DNA of 64,000 bases from MGBC120314 sp051880495 (GTDB lineage Bacteria > Bacillota > Clostridia > Lachnospirales > Lachnospiraceae), in assembly GCA_051880495.1 (NCBI GenBank), contig JBJEOB010000051.1:3021-67020 (forward strand), in the 5' to 3' direction. This document shows, one piece after another, positions 1 through 6,953 of the stretch. Each line of letters opens with the position of its first letter. The first letter of the stretch is position 1. The notes beneath the pieces were generated by a model, which was not told where the DNA came from, did no database searches, and saw only the letters and a list, made by a program, of their open reading frames with translations. The translations under genes and the position numbers were made by a program.

Positions 1-477
1 TGCTGCCATAGCAACACCGCCCGGTGTACCTAATGCAGCAGAAATCCCAGAAACTTTTAGTCTTTCATTTTGAATAATTGCAGTAGCAATCTTATCAATA
101 TCATTTTTTTCAATATTTGCTTTCATTGGTGTTGTAAGAATTGCTTGTTCAATTGTTTCCTGTTGATATTTTGTTAACAGTTCCTTACGCAAAAAGTTTT
201 CTCTGTTTATACTGACTCCAGGGACTTTAAACGCCATAAGTATTACATCTTCGATATCAATTTGTCCGTCACCGTTCACATCAACTGCTTGAAAAACCGT
301 CTCCTTGGTCTTATCAATTGCTTCTGCGGATTTTTGGGCTACTATCCCTGCTTTCTCTCCCACGGCACCCGCCAATTTCTTTACTGAGACACCAAAATTC
401 TTTTTTTCTTGTATTTTATTTTGTTCAACAATCTCACTTTCTACCACAGTTTTTTCAACATTACAGTTCTCAGCCAA
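1..477 (-). CDS. EF-hand (dockerin-like) protein, 3' end outside window
   Basis: The reverse strand stays open for 159 codons to the left edge, so the C-terminus is missing. Around residue 75 there is a calcium-binding EF-hand/dockerin-type loop, DVNGDGQIDIEDVI, with Asp/Asn/Asp/Gln/Asp in the ligand positions. It is preceded by an amphipathic Lys/Ala-rich helix (KKLAGAVGEKAG) and followed by a helical region ending in a Gly/Ala-rich stretch. No signal peptide is visible. I place the start at a TTG at 477 because AAAGGGGTG lies about 6 nt upstream; a GTG at 486 in the same frame has its ribosome site almost touching it. The gene is divergent from the XRE gene at 569. The function is unknown; the loop supports calcium binding only. 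Confidence 0.6.
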   Translation of the reverse strand, partial: MAENCNVEKTVVESEIVEQNKIQEKKNFGVSVKKLAGAVGEKAGIVAQKSAEAIDKTKETVFQAVDVNGDGQIDIEDVILMAFKVPGVSINRENFLRKELLTKYQQETIEQAILTTPMKANIEKNDIDKIATAIIQNERLKVSGISAALGTPGGVAMAA

Positions 478-518
478 ACCATACACCCCTTTACTATATA
501 TTCTACAAATTGTTACAT

Positions 519-530
519 AATTTATAAATT
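519..530. promoter_or_regulatory. perfect 12-bp palindrome in divergent promoter region
   Basis: AATTTATAAATT is a perfect palindrome in the AT-rich gap between the EF-hand gene and the XRE gene, just before a TATAAT-like stretch. It is a possible operator for the XRE protein. Evidence is symmetry and position only, and AT-rich palindromes arise easily by chance. Confidence 0.3.
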
Positions 531-568
531 ATAATCCTATACTTATAAAAGTAAAGGTGGTGGAAAAT

Positions 569-997
569 ATGGATAAAACATTGCTTTCGCAACGTTTGAA
601 AGAGTTAAGAAAATTACACAACTATACACAGGATTATGTAGCATCTACACTGGGTGTAGTCCGTCAAACATACTCTCACTATGAAACCGGTAAACGAACA
701 CCAAACTCCGAAACACTTTATAAACTGGCAGGGATTTATAATGTTCCAATCGATGATTTCATGCACTTAACAATAGAGCTTGATAAAAATATATATTATG
801 ATGCACCTGTACCGTCTTCGTCCAGCATTGAATTAACAGATTTTCTGGATTATTTTAATAACCCAAAAAACAGGAAAAAGTACCTCTATAATACAAATCT
901 TGAAAAAGAATTATTATATTACTTTGAGAAAATCTCTGATGATGACAAGAAAGAAATCATTGAGTTTACTAAAATAAAGGCACACAAAACCAAATAG
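569..997 (+). CDS. XRE-family transcriptional regulator
   Basis: A protein of 142 residues with an N-terminal Cro/CI-type helix-turn-helix at about residues 8-62: SQRLKELRKLHNYTQ, then VASTLGVVRQTYSHYETGKR, typical of the XRE fold. The C-terminal half is acidic and helical (DFLDYFNNP, YYFEKISDDDKKEII), probably for oligomerisation or partner binding. Start choice: AAAGGTGG at 553-560 sits 8 nt before the ATG at 569. The open frame extends to GTG codons at 557 and 560, but these overlap the ribosome site. It is likely a DNA-binding repressor. Its target could be its own promoter and the divergent EF-hand gene; this is inferred from position. Confidence 0.85.
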   Translation: MDKTLLSQRLKELRKLHNYTQDYVASTLGVVRQTYSHYETGKRTPNSETLYKLAGIYNVPIDDFMHLTIELDKNIYYDAPVPSSSSIELTDFLDYFNNPKNRKKYLYNTNLEKELLYYFEKISDDDKKEIIEFTKIKAHKTK

Positions 998-1028
998 CCA
1001 AAGTCATGGTTAATTCGTAGCTTTGGCT
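996..1028. terminator. possible weak terminator hairpin
   Basis: AGCCAAAG at 996-1003 pairs with CTTTGGCT at 1021-1028 around a 17-nt loop. On the minus strand the stem is followed by a T-rich stretch, so it could end transcription of the HEPN/MNT locus. It also lies just past the stop of the XRE gene. The T tract is imperfect. Confidence 0.35.
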
Positions 1029-1035
1029 ATCGTGC

Positions 1036-1153
1036 TTAAAGCTGAACCTTCGCACGCAGTTTTCTGAAGCCCCTTAAACGAACAACATCCCCGTCATTGA
1101 CGAGGATGTCTTCAATACTGGCATGCAGTAATCTGCTTAATACATCAACAGTT
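1036..1153 (-). pseudogene. short open remnant (about 37 codons)
   Basis: Directly after the HEPN stop, another minus-strand frame is open for about 37-40 codons. It reads VDVLSRLLHASIEDILVN, then DGDVVRLRGFRKLRAKVQL and a stop at 1036. The composition looks protein-like, but there is no convincing start or ribosome site. It resembles the C-terminal tail of a longer accessory protein whose 5' part was lost. I do not recognise the family. Confidence 0.3.
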
Positions 1154-1154
1154 A

Positions 1155-1562
1155 TTAGTCTAATAAAACACCTTGCTCTGTCAGATATACTTTAATAGCA
1201 CCTGAAAATTCTTCAGCTCTGGCAATCTGCTTTTTTGCTTCTTCACGTGAAGCAATGTAAAAGTCCAAATAATCTGCTTTTTCTCGGTTAATAGAAGCCT
1301 GAGTGATTATCTTGGAAAGTTCCTTGGAAAAGATTCCTTCTTTTACGTAATTCTGATTAAAATAGGCGATTACGCCACTGTGCTTACTGCTGTCATATTT
1401 TTGCAGGGCATTAACGGCTCTAATCGCATGAAAAATAGAATAATATGCTCTGTTCAATGCATTTTTGTATCTACCGTTCTCAAACATTAACTTAGCATCT
1501 TCCAGATTTTCAAGGCTGGTTACAAAGCGATATTTTGATAACTCTTTTACGCGCTCTTCCAT
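1155..1562 (-). CDS. HEPN-domain toxin of a HEPN/MNT toxin-antitoxin pair
   Basis: A protein of 135 residues, the usual length of a stand-alone HEPN protein. The segment NRAYYSIFHA carries the R-X6-H active-site motif (Arg38, His45) that fits the RX4-6H signature of HEPN ribonucleases. The whole protein is predicted helical. In characterised HEPN/MNT systems the HEPN protein is an RNase toxin and the partner nucleotidyltransferase inactivates it by AMPylation, usually on a Tyr near the active site; Tyr40 and Tyr41 lie there. The start overlaps the 3' end of the MNT gene by 16 bp, indicating translational coupling with the antitoxin first. No catalytic residue appears lost. Confidence 0.85.
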   Translation of the reverse strand: MEERVKELSKYRFVTSLENLEDAKLMFENGRYKNALNRAYYSIFHAIRAVNALQKYDSSKHSGVIAYFNQNYVKEGIFSKELSKIITQASINREKADYLDFYIASREEAKKQIARAEEFSGAIKVYLTEQGVLLD

Positions 1563-2089
1563 AAAACAATTCCCTCCTTCTCAACATTTTTATAAAAAGG
1601 AAGTGTTGTTTTCCATTCCATTAATTCACGTTGTTCAATTAAAATAACAGATAGCGTAATGCCTAAATCCAGCTGGTAATCAACCACAATATCTGTCATC
1701 CTGTCATATTGTTCTTCTGTTTGCTCAGCCGTTAATACTAATGCCATATCAACGTCTGACTCATCTGTCTCCTGGCCTCTGGCATACGACCCGTACAGTA
1801 CAACTTCTGCGATAGTTCCTGCATAGATTTCTCCAAATGTCTCACACATCTCGCATAATTTCTTTAGCATTTCAGGATGCTTATTGTTGAGCCTCACCCG
1901 CTGTCTCCAGTTTCGATACTCGCCACTTTTAACCCTTCTGTCCTCCGGATACTCAGTGCCCTTTGGTATAAGCCATTGACTGCCAATTTTTTTGCCGTCC
2001 AGAGTTCCTTTTATCAGCATTCGTCTGATATTTCCCGGATCTTTACCGGTGACTTCTGCGTACTGAGATACTGTATAATACTCACCCAT
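1547..2089 (-). CDS. MNT nucleotidyltransferase antitoxin with N-terminal HTH domain
   Basis: A protein of about 180 residues. The C-terminal half has the minimal nucleotidyltransferase signature GSX10DXD: GSYARGQETDESDVD. This is the MNT half of a type VII-like HEPN/MNT toxin-antitoxin system. Unusually, the N-terminal 70 residues look like an excisionase/MerR-type DNA-binding domain: YYTVSQYAEVTGKDPGNIRR, then IGSQWLIPKGTEYPED. The protein may therefore both modify the toxin and repress its own promoter. The frame opens with an ATG at 2113, but the predicted transcript starts near 2107. GGGAG at 2099-2103 is 9 nt before the ATG at 2089, which I prefer; an ATG at 2098 is also possible. Confidence 0.8.
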   Translation of the reverse strand: MGEYYTVSQYAEVTGKDPGNIRRMLIKGTLDGKKIGSQWLIPKGTEYPEDRRVKSGEYRNWRQRVRLNNKHPEMLKKLCEMCETFGEIYAGTIAEVVLYGSYARGQETDESDVDMALVLTAEQTEEQYDRMTDIVVDYQLDLGITLSVILIEQRELMEWKTTLPFYKNVEKEGIVLWKSA

Positions 2090-2113
2090 ATCTTTCATCT
2101 CCCATCCAATCAT

Positions 2114-2142
2114 ATATTAACACGATATCGTGTAAATGTCAA
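2114..2142 (-). promoter_or_regulatory. promoter and operator of the MNT/HEPN operon
   Basis: On the minus strand a perfect TTGACA (-35, 2137-2142) is separated by 17 bp from TAATAT (-10, 2114-2119). The spacer is almost filled by a perfect 14-bp palindrome, ACACGATATCGTGT (2120-2133). A protein bound there would block RNA polymerase. The HTH domain of the first gene product is the natural candidate, giving autoregulation; that link is inferred. Confidence 0.7.
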
Positions 2143-2249
2143 TTCACACTTATCCTAATTCTGTTTGCCCATTACAAAGAATATTTATTGTAGATTTTTA
2201 TTCAAATATGATTTATAATAATGCTAATATGGAATTGGAGGAAAATAGT

Positions 2250-2837
2250 ATGAGTTTGTTGAATATTTTTAGAAAAAATCCGCCAAAACCGAATACTCCC
2301 CCAGCCAACACCTCTGCTGTTTATCCTAAGCACAGGGTTTCTCATACATTTGTTCATACCTACGGCATTTCACCGAAAGACCCTTCTATTTTTGTTGAGT
2401 ATGAAAATGGAGAAGAAGTATCACAATTACGTTTTTCTATTTCCAAAAACGAACTGAAAATTTGCGATTTTTTAGCCGGAGGCGACGATAAAGACTATCA
2501 TCACGGAACTGAAATGATGATTGCTCTTCTAAAACATTTCAAGACCCCTTTTGTGAGAATTTATGGCGAACTCTCGCCGATTGATGCCTATAATATGAAC
2601 TGGACCCGTTCCATTCCTTTTTACAGTGATTTACCGCGCCATGTGTTTTCACAGCTCGGTTTAAAATATGAATTTTATCTTTTTGATGACAAAAATTTTG
2701 AGCATGATGTAACCGACATTCTCTCCATTGAAGAAGAACGTGATGCCAATATTGAGGCTTACCGGATCAGTCATCTTTATGACACAGAGGGAAATATCAC
2801 AAATCGTTTCGGCTCTTTTCATTATATTTTGTCATAG
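2250..2837 (+). CDS. hypothetical protein
   Basis: A protein of 195 residues that I do not recognise. The N-terminal 25 residues are Pro/Lys-rich (RKNPPKPNTPP) and probably disordered. The rest looks like a compact alpha/beta domain with many aromatic residues (FVHTYGISPKDPSIFVEYENG, FSQLGLKYEFYLFDD). No signal peptide or membrane segment is visible, so it is probably cytoplasmic. The open frame extends upstream to 2136, but GGAG at 2237-2240 precedes the ATG at 2250 by 9 nt and a TATAAT-like box lies at about 2212-2220. It sits alone between the toxin-antitoxin pair and the decayed genes, which fits an accessory role. Confidence 0.65.
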   Translation: MSLLNIFRKNPPKPNTPPANTSAVYPKHRVSHTFVHTYGISPKDPSIFVEYENGEEVSQLRFSISKNELKICDFLAGGDDKDYHHGTEMMIALLKHFKTPFVRIYGELSPIDAYNMNWTRSIPFYSDLPRHVFSQLGLKYEFYLFDDKNFEHDVTDILSIEEERDANIEAYRISHLYDTEGNITNRFGSFHYILS

Positions 2838-2851
2838 GATTAGCTTACTGC

Positions 2852-3025
2852 TCAATCCCATTTTTTCAAATATTCTTTAATCATAAAAGCGCAAAAGTAA
2901 GGAAATGTAAATATATTATTTGCATAGCCAACATTGAAATCTCCCAGTTTTATACCATGCTGTATGTCACTATAATTCTCATTTGCAAAATGCAAAATTG
3001 ATTCTGTTTTTCCAATCTGTTTCAC
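2852..3025 (-). CDS. small protein or C-terminal gene remnant (57 aa)
   Basis: The minus strand is open for 57 codons and is clearly protein-like: KQIGKTESILHFANENYSD, then HGIKLGDFNVGYANNIFTFP, ending AFMIKEYLKKWD. A GTG at 3023-3025 is the only start candidate, and the purine-rich AAAAAGGG upstream is almost touching it. It may be a small intact gene or the tail of a larger decayed one. The iteron array lies directly upstream, so if it is expressed that array would be its control region. The family is not recognised. Confidence 0.4.
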   Translation of the reverse strand: MKQIGKTESILHFANENYSDIQHGIKLGDFNVGYANNIFTFPYFCAFMIKEYLKKWD

Positions 3026-3039
3026 CCCTTTTTCTTAGG

Positions 3040-3150
3040 TTATCACATTTTATGAGGGTATTTAATCATGATTATCACATTTTATGAGGATATTTAAGCA
3101 TTATTATCACATTTTATGAGAATAATATTCGTACTCATAAAATAGTCACA
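3040..3150. repeat. iteron-like array, three 17-bp direct repeats plus one inverted copy
   Basis: TTATCACATTTTATGAG occurs exactly at 3040-3056, 3072-3088 and 3104-3120, a period of exactly 32 bp or about three helical turns. The 15-bp spacers are themselves similar (gGTATTTAATCATGA-like). A diverged inverted copy, ACTCATAAAATAGTCACA, lies at 3133-3150. All sites therefore face one side of the helix, as in cooperative repressor arrays. They sit upstream of the small minus-strand frame at 2852-3025. Confidence 0.75.
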
Positions 3151-3155
3151 TTTAT

Positions 3156-3659
3156 TCATCGCAATACATTTGATCTGGAATAAATGTAAAACAATTCCTG
3201 TGTATATTTATAGCCCTTCTCCATTTGAGGAAAAGTAGCATCAAACTCTTCAAACCCGCTCTCATCCGGTTCATGAGCAGGACTCTCTACATATTTCCAT
3301 ATCTTACCTGAAAGCGCATTCTCGTCCAATACCTTCACCATCAGCGCAACAGGATAAACATCTTTTTCTAAGCACACATTGTATCGTTTACAATTCTTAA
3401 ATCCATAGCATGCATAGTTCTCAGGATTGCCCCAAATCGCTACCGTGTCATATCCTAATTTCTTTGCCACCTCAAACGAATGAAAAAGTAGCTTTCTTCC
3501 ATATCCTTTTCTCTGATAATCCGTATGTATTGTAAAAGGTCCAAAAGAAAGGATTTCTTTCTCGGTCCCGTCGTCAGCAATTAGCTTTGCTTTCACATAG
3601 ATAATATGACCAATGATTTTTCCATCCTTAATTATCCATATTTTCCTTTGTAAAAGGCT
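3156..3659 (-). pseudogene. GNAT N-acetyltransferase, N-terminally truncated
   Basis: The frame encodes the middle and C-terminal parts of a GNAT acetyltransferase. The acetyl-CoA-binding motif A is present as HTDYQRKGYGRKLL, followed by the beta-strand/helix of motif B (AIWGNPENYACYGF). Homology-like sequence runs upstream through IWIIKDGKIIGHI before the first possible start (GTG at 3596), and no ATG with a ribosome site exists in this frame. The frame is closed further upstream by a TGA inside the preceding XRE gene. The roughly 60 N-terminal residues of a normal family member are missing, so a deletion has probably joined this gene to the end of the XRE gene. Expression from the GTG would give 146 residues lacking the N-terminal GNAT strands. 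Confidence 0.65.
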
Positions 3660-3661
3660 TA

Positions 3662-4243
3662 TCAGCAGACATTGCGCACGTCACTTTCCACGATATTAAA
3701 TCGCATAAATTCAGGTATAGCATTTGCCAATGCCTTTTCTTTTATACTTTCATCTCCTGTCGCTGCATATGATACTACAACGCCTGCCGGAAAATACGGC
3801 TTTTCAAGTTTCTGGGAACGAATATCGTTATAATTAGTGCTAATTGGAAGACCATTTATTCTGGACAGATAATCAATCATCGCCAACAAATAAAAGGCTT
3901 CTCTATACCAACTGCGTTCATAAAGTTAACGTATCTCATCCGCCTCAAGTGTTTCAATGATGAAATCAATGTCGCCCATATCTTTTACATGGTGGCATGT
4001 ATTACTCTTAAATGTCTCAAAAGAACATCTATAATCCACCTTTTCTATCTCTTTATTCTCCAGTATAGAATCAACCGTCACACCAAGGACCTTAGCTATC
4101 TTATATAAAGTTCCGGCTGCGCATTTATCAAGATCAGCTTTTCCGCTACAGATATCTGTAATGGTAGTCATTGCTACGCCGCTTTCTTTGCTCAAGCGGT
4201 ATCTTGACATATTTGCTTTTTCAAGTAAGTCATTTACAATCAT
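3662..4243 (-). pseudogene. XRE regulator with C-terminal domain, split by an in-frame TAA
   Basis: From the ATG at 4243 (AAAGGAGGG about 7 nt upstream) the frame encodes an HTH domain (SRYRLSKESGVAMTTITDICSG) and then stops at a TAA at 3926-3928, giving 105 residues. In the same frame, without any shift, translation resumes as LYERSWYREAFYLLAMIDYL and runs to a TGA at 3662, ending RFNIVESDVRNV. The two parts together, 192 sense codons, have the layout I associate with a Lachnospiraceae XRE protein with a conserved C-terminal domain. One nonsense change therefore appears to separate the DNA-binding part from the effector part. The 105-residue product could still bind DNA; the second half has no good start. 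Confidence 0.65.
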
Positions 4244-4265
4244 CAGCTTTCCCTCCTTTAATTAT

Positions 4266-4294
4266 AATATATCGGTCAACCGAACTAATGTCAA
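4266..4294 (-). promoter_or_regulatory. promoter of the XRE gene with dyad in spacer
   Basis: TTGACA (4289-4294, minus strand), a 17-bp spacer and TATATT (4266-4271) form a near-consensus sigma-A promoter. The spacer contains an inverted repeat, TCGGT-TG-ACCGA (4272-4283), a likely operator for the XRE protein encoded just downstream. The layout matches the MNT/HEPN promoter at 2114-2142. Confidence 0.65.
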
Positions 4295-4392
4295 TAATAT
4301 ATTATATCCAGGATTGGAAAAACTATCCGTAATGTGAAATTTTAAATTCCAGTTTTTTACCCCATCCACGAGCTAAAATCCAATTATTTATA

Positions 4393-5634
4393 TTATAAAA
4401 TCCTTCCAAGTTCCCTCCTGATTGCCTCCACCTGTTTTATCGCCTGCCGTATCTTCTTCTGTGCCCTTCCTATCTGCAAATGCACAAGGCAATCCATAAA
4501 ATCACTTTCGACCCATAAATCAAAAGCTGATGCCAGACTTTTATAATTTAACTGTACAGTTTTGTTTCCTAACAAATCCTGTAATTCAATATTCATATTT
4601 TGCAAGGCATTCTGTGCAATCTGCAATTCACTGTCGGCATCCGAAAGTGATGAATATTTCCACAATGATGTAAGAAATCCCTTGTTCATCATATTTATGA
4701 AGCTTACATTACTGCTGTCATACATTGCTTCCTGTGCATTATATAAGCACTGCAATGCATAATCAGCAGCCTGGGTTGCAGATTGAATTTTCCACATTAA
4801 TTCATCTTTTGTATCTTCTTCATTTTCCGGTTCCTCTTCATATTCTTCACGCATTTCCTCCGGCAGTTTTAATTTACACATATTGGCTGCTTCAATAATT
4901 ACATTATCGTCAATATTTCCATACAGTTCTTCCAAACTGTCTTCATTTAGCAATGAATTTGATGCAAGCACAGCTTTCCTTGTTGTTTGTGCATCACATA
5001 ATACAGATATCTCTAACAAATTATCTACGCCAAACGTCACACCATTAAGAACTGCTCTTTGAATGAACCGAGATGCTTCATACCTGTTTTTACCAAACAA
5101 CACATTTACAACCTCTATTACTTCGTCCTCATTTCCGAAATCACTTAAAGCACGTGAACGGGTGCTGGCATAGCCGCTATCCCAATTTTCATAATTATTG
5201 TAGAAACTGCTCCAGCTAATAGGTGATGTAACATCTGTACATAGTTTTTCCTCATATTTACCTGCAATATCTCCCGGTGCAGATATTTGATATTTCTTTG
5301 CTATATCAATAATCAGCTCATCATCAATGCACCCGTACATATCTTCCAAATCTGTCGCAGTCAGCTTATCTGCCGATTGATATAATGCATTTTTAAAGCC
5401 TTCTTCACTGCATGAATCACATATTTCCACAAGATTCTCCCCGGAAAATTTTACTCCCTGCTGCAATGCCCTGTTCAACAGTCTTGTTGCACCTTTCTTA
5501 TCCTCAAAGCCAATAATATTAAGCACATCAACTATCTCATCCGGGACACCCATATCTTCAAGTGAACCTATCTTATTTACAATAGTGCTTACTGCCCAAT
5601 AATTTGATTTTTCATAAAATTCATCCCAAGTCAT
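4393..5634 (-). CDS. unrecognised protein with tandem duplicated domain and helical C-terminus
   Basis: A protein of 413 residues. Residues 1-120 and about 138-260 are copies of one domain. MTWDEFYEKSNYW aligns with ISWSSFYNNYENW, GATRLLNRALQQGVKF with EASRFIQRAVLNGVTF, and LEDMYGCIDDELIIDIA with LEELYGNIDDNVIIEAA. After an acidic linker (EEPENEEDTKDE) the last 130 residues are helical (four-helix-like) with no membrane segment. I do not recognise the family. AGGAG is 6 nt before the ATG. It lies 9 bp after the coiled-coil gene 5644-6771 on the same strand, so the two are probably one operon and may form a complex. Confidence 0.8.
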   Translation of the reverse strand: MTWDEFYEKSNYWAVSTIVNKIGSLEDMGVPDEIVDVLNIIGFEDKKGATRLLNRALQQGVKFSGENLVEICDSCSEEGFKNALYQSADKLTATDLEDMYGCIDDELIIDIAKKYQISAPGDIAGKYEEKLCTDVTSPISWSSFYNNYENWDSGYASTRSRALSDFGNEDEVIEVVNVLFGKNRYEASRFIQRAVLNGVTFGVDNLLEISVLCDAQTTRKAVLASNSLLNEDSLEELYGNIDDNVIIEAANMCKLKLPEEMREEYEEEPENEEDTKDELMWKIQSATQAADYALQCLYNAQEAMYDSSNVSFINMMNKGFLTSLWKYSSLSDADSELQIAQNALQNMNIELQDLLGNKTVQLNYKSLASAFDLWVESDFMDCLVHLQIGRAQKKIRQAIKQVEAIRRELGRIL

Positions 5635-5643
5635 ATTTTTCTC

Positions 5644-6771
5644 CTATCCGGCCATATGGCTATCCATTTCCAAATTATCAGTGTCAATAGTCTCTGTAAT
5701 TCTTTCCAGTTCTGTAAGACTTTCCTCACAAATATCTGCAAAAGCCGGGCAGTCTATGTAGTCTGTCAAAGCATACAGGCAATCGAGTTCTTTTGTTTTC
5801 ATCTTTCTCTCAAGTCTTAAATCCTTTAACTTTCTGAATACCTTGTAGCCCTGTGCCACATTACAGTTCAAATCTTCCATTGATTTCAGAGTTTCCTCAA
5901 TTTCACGGTCAATATTTTCGATGTCGAGCAGAAGATTGGTAATATATTGCCCTGCATTTCTGTAGAACCCTGCCTGCTGCCTGGCAAAATCCAGCCAGTT
6001 ATTATTTCTGCCATCAAAAGGTGTCTTGAGCCTTTCTTTTACCATAACTTCCTTACCGCTTTCCATAATTTCATCCGCTCCTTCCGACCTGTTATCCTGT
6101 TCTATCATTTTTTCCTCATATTTTTTATGCCTCATAGTACAATTATCAAACAATTCAGTATATACCCTTGGCTTATACTGCCTTTTTTCAAGCCCCTTAA
6201 TTAACTTCAATGCCTGCTGCGCTTTTGCGACATTGGCACTTGTACCAAGATTGTTCTGAAAATATTCTATACGTGACAATTCATCCTTAATTTCTCTTCT
6301 TTTTTCCCTGCATGTACGAAGCTGCTCCACTAAATCAACCGCTTCGTCATCATTTGTCTCACAAAGTTCAATATAATGAAGAATATCGCTTATCTTCTGG
6401 TCTATTTCAGAATGTTTTTCTGCCAGTTCATCACGATAATTATTTATCTGTGATCCTATATACGAAAAATGTGTCAAATACTCTTCCCAGTCAATCTCTG
6501 ACAAGTCATATGCATATTCAGATTTTTCTGATTTTTCTGACGTTTCTTTTACAACCTCTATTTCATCCTCATTAACACATTCATTCTCATCCACCGGAAT
6601 CATACAGTAAAATCCTGACTTCTTTCCTCCTGATATTCTTGCGTTTGCCTGCGCAAATGTAAAAACTGTTGCTTCATCCGGGCATGATGCCACCACAAGC
6701 TGGTCTTCCCTGTTTGTTCTGTAATAATGACTGCTATAGTCCATGATGTAGTAAAGTAAATTTGTTCCCAT
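5644..6771 (-). CDS. unrecognised coiled-coil protein
   Basis: A protein of 375 residues. The N-terminal 60 residues form a compact domain rich in aromatics (NLLYYIMDYSSHYYRTNRED, then AQANARISGGKKSGFYCMIP). Most of the remainder is long heptad-like helix (KHSEIDQKISDILHYIELCE, LRTCREKRREIKDELSRIE, LKDLRLERKMKTKELDCL). There is no signal peptide or membrane helix, so it is probably a cytoplasmic structural or scaffolding protein. GGAGG about 5-6 nt before the ATG at 6771 decides the start; the frame extends to 6807 without better support. It is the first gene of the pair with 4393-5634. The function is unknown. Confidence 0.8.
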   Translation of the reverse strand: MGTNLLYYIMDYSSHYYRTNREDQLVVASCPDEATVFTFAQANARISGGKKSGFYCMIPVDENECVNEDEIEVVKETSEKSEKSEYAYDLSEIDWEEYLTHFSYIGSQINNYRDELAEKHSEIDQKISDILHYIELCETNDDEAVDLVEQLRTCREKRREIKDELSRIEYFQNNLGTSANVAKAQQALKLIKGLEKRQYKPRVYTELFDNCTMRHKKYEEKMIEQDNRSEGADEIMESGKEVMVKERLKTPFDGRNNNWLDFARQQAGFYRNAGQYITNLLLDIENIDREIEETLKSMEDLNCNVAQGYKVFRKLKDLRLERKMKTKELDCLYALTDYIDCPAFADICEESLTELERITETIDTDNLEMDSHMAG

Positions 6772-6811
6772 AGGCACCTCCGTATTCCAACACCCTGATT
6801 CTCTCAAACAA

Positions 6812-6842
6812 GCTAGAGAAATTTCATTGAAATTTCCTATTA
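6812..6842. repeat. REP-like palindrome, copy A
   Basis: AGAGAAATTTCATTGAAATTTCCTA is a palindromic element of about 30 bp related to three other copies in this window (25763-25792, 63424-63452, 63629-63658). Copy A is the most diverged. It sits about 40 bp upstream of the ATG of the coiled-coil gene. Confidence 0.55.
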
Positions 6843-6851
6843 TACAAAAAA

Positions 6852-6884
6852 AGAACCGGAAAAGTATATCTCTTTTCTGGTTCT
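6852..6884 (-). terminator. rho-independent terminator of the AraC/GyrI gene
   Basis: AGAACCGGAAAAG pairs with CTTTTCTGGTTCT around a 7-nt loop, followed on the minus strand by a run of T (complement of 6845-6851). It ends transcription coming from 6954-7814. Confidence 0.7.
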
Positions 6885-6953
6885 CATTTTAAATTATGAG
6901 GTGTCCAATAAACACACCTGATGTATCGAAAGTTTGTTTGATATCCGCTGTTT

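Noticed and set aside
2120..2133. ACACGATATCGTGT read as an NrdR box
   Set aside because: It resembles the nrdD box but is 14 bp rather than 16 bp, single, and lies inside an unrelated toxin-antitoxin promoter spacer.
3040..3120. Three regular repeats as a mini CRISPR array
   Set aside because: Units are 17 bp, and the 15-bp spacers are nearly the same sequence, so there are no unique spacers. No cas genes are present.
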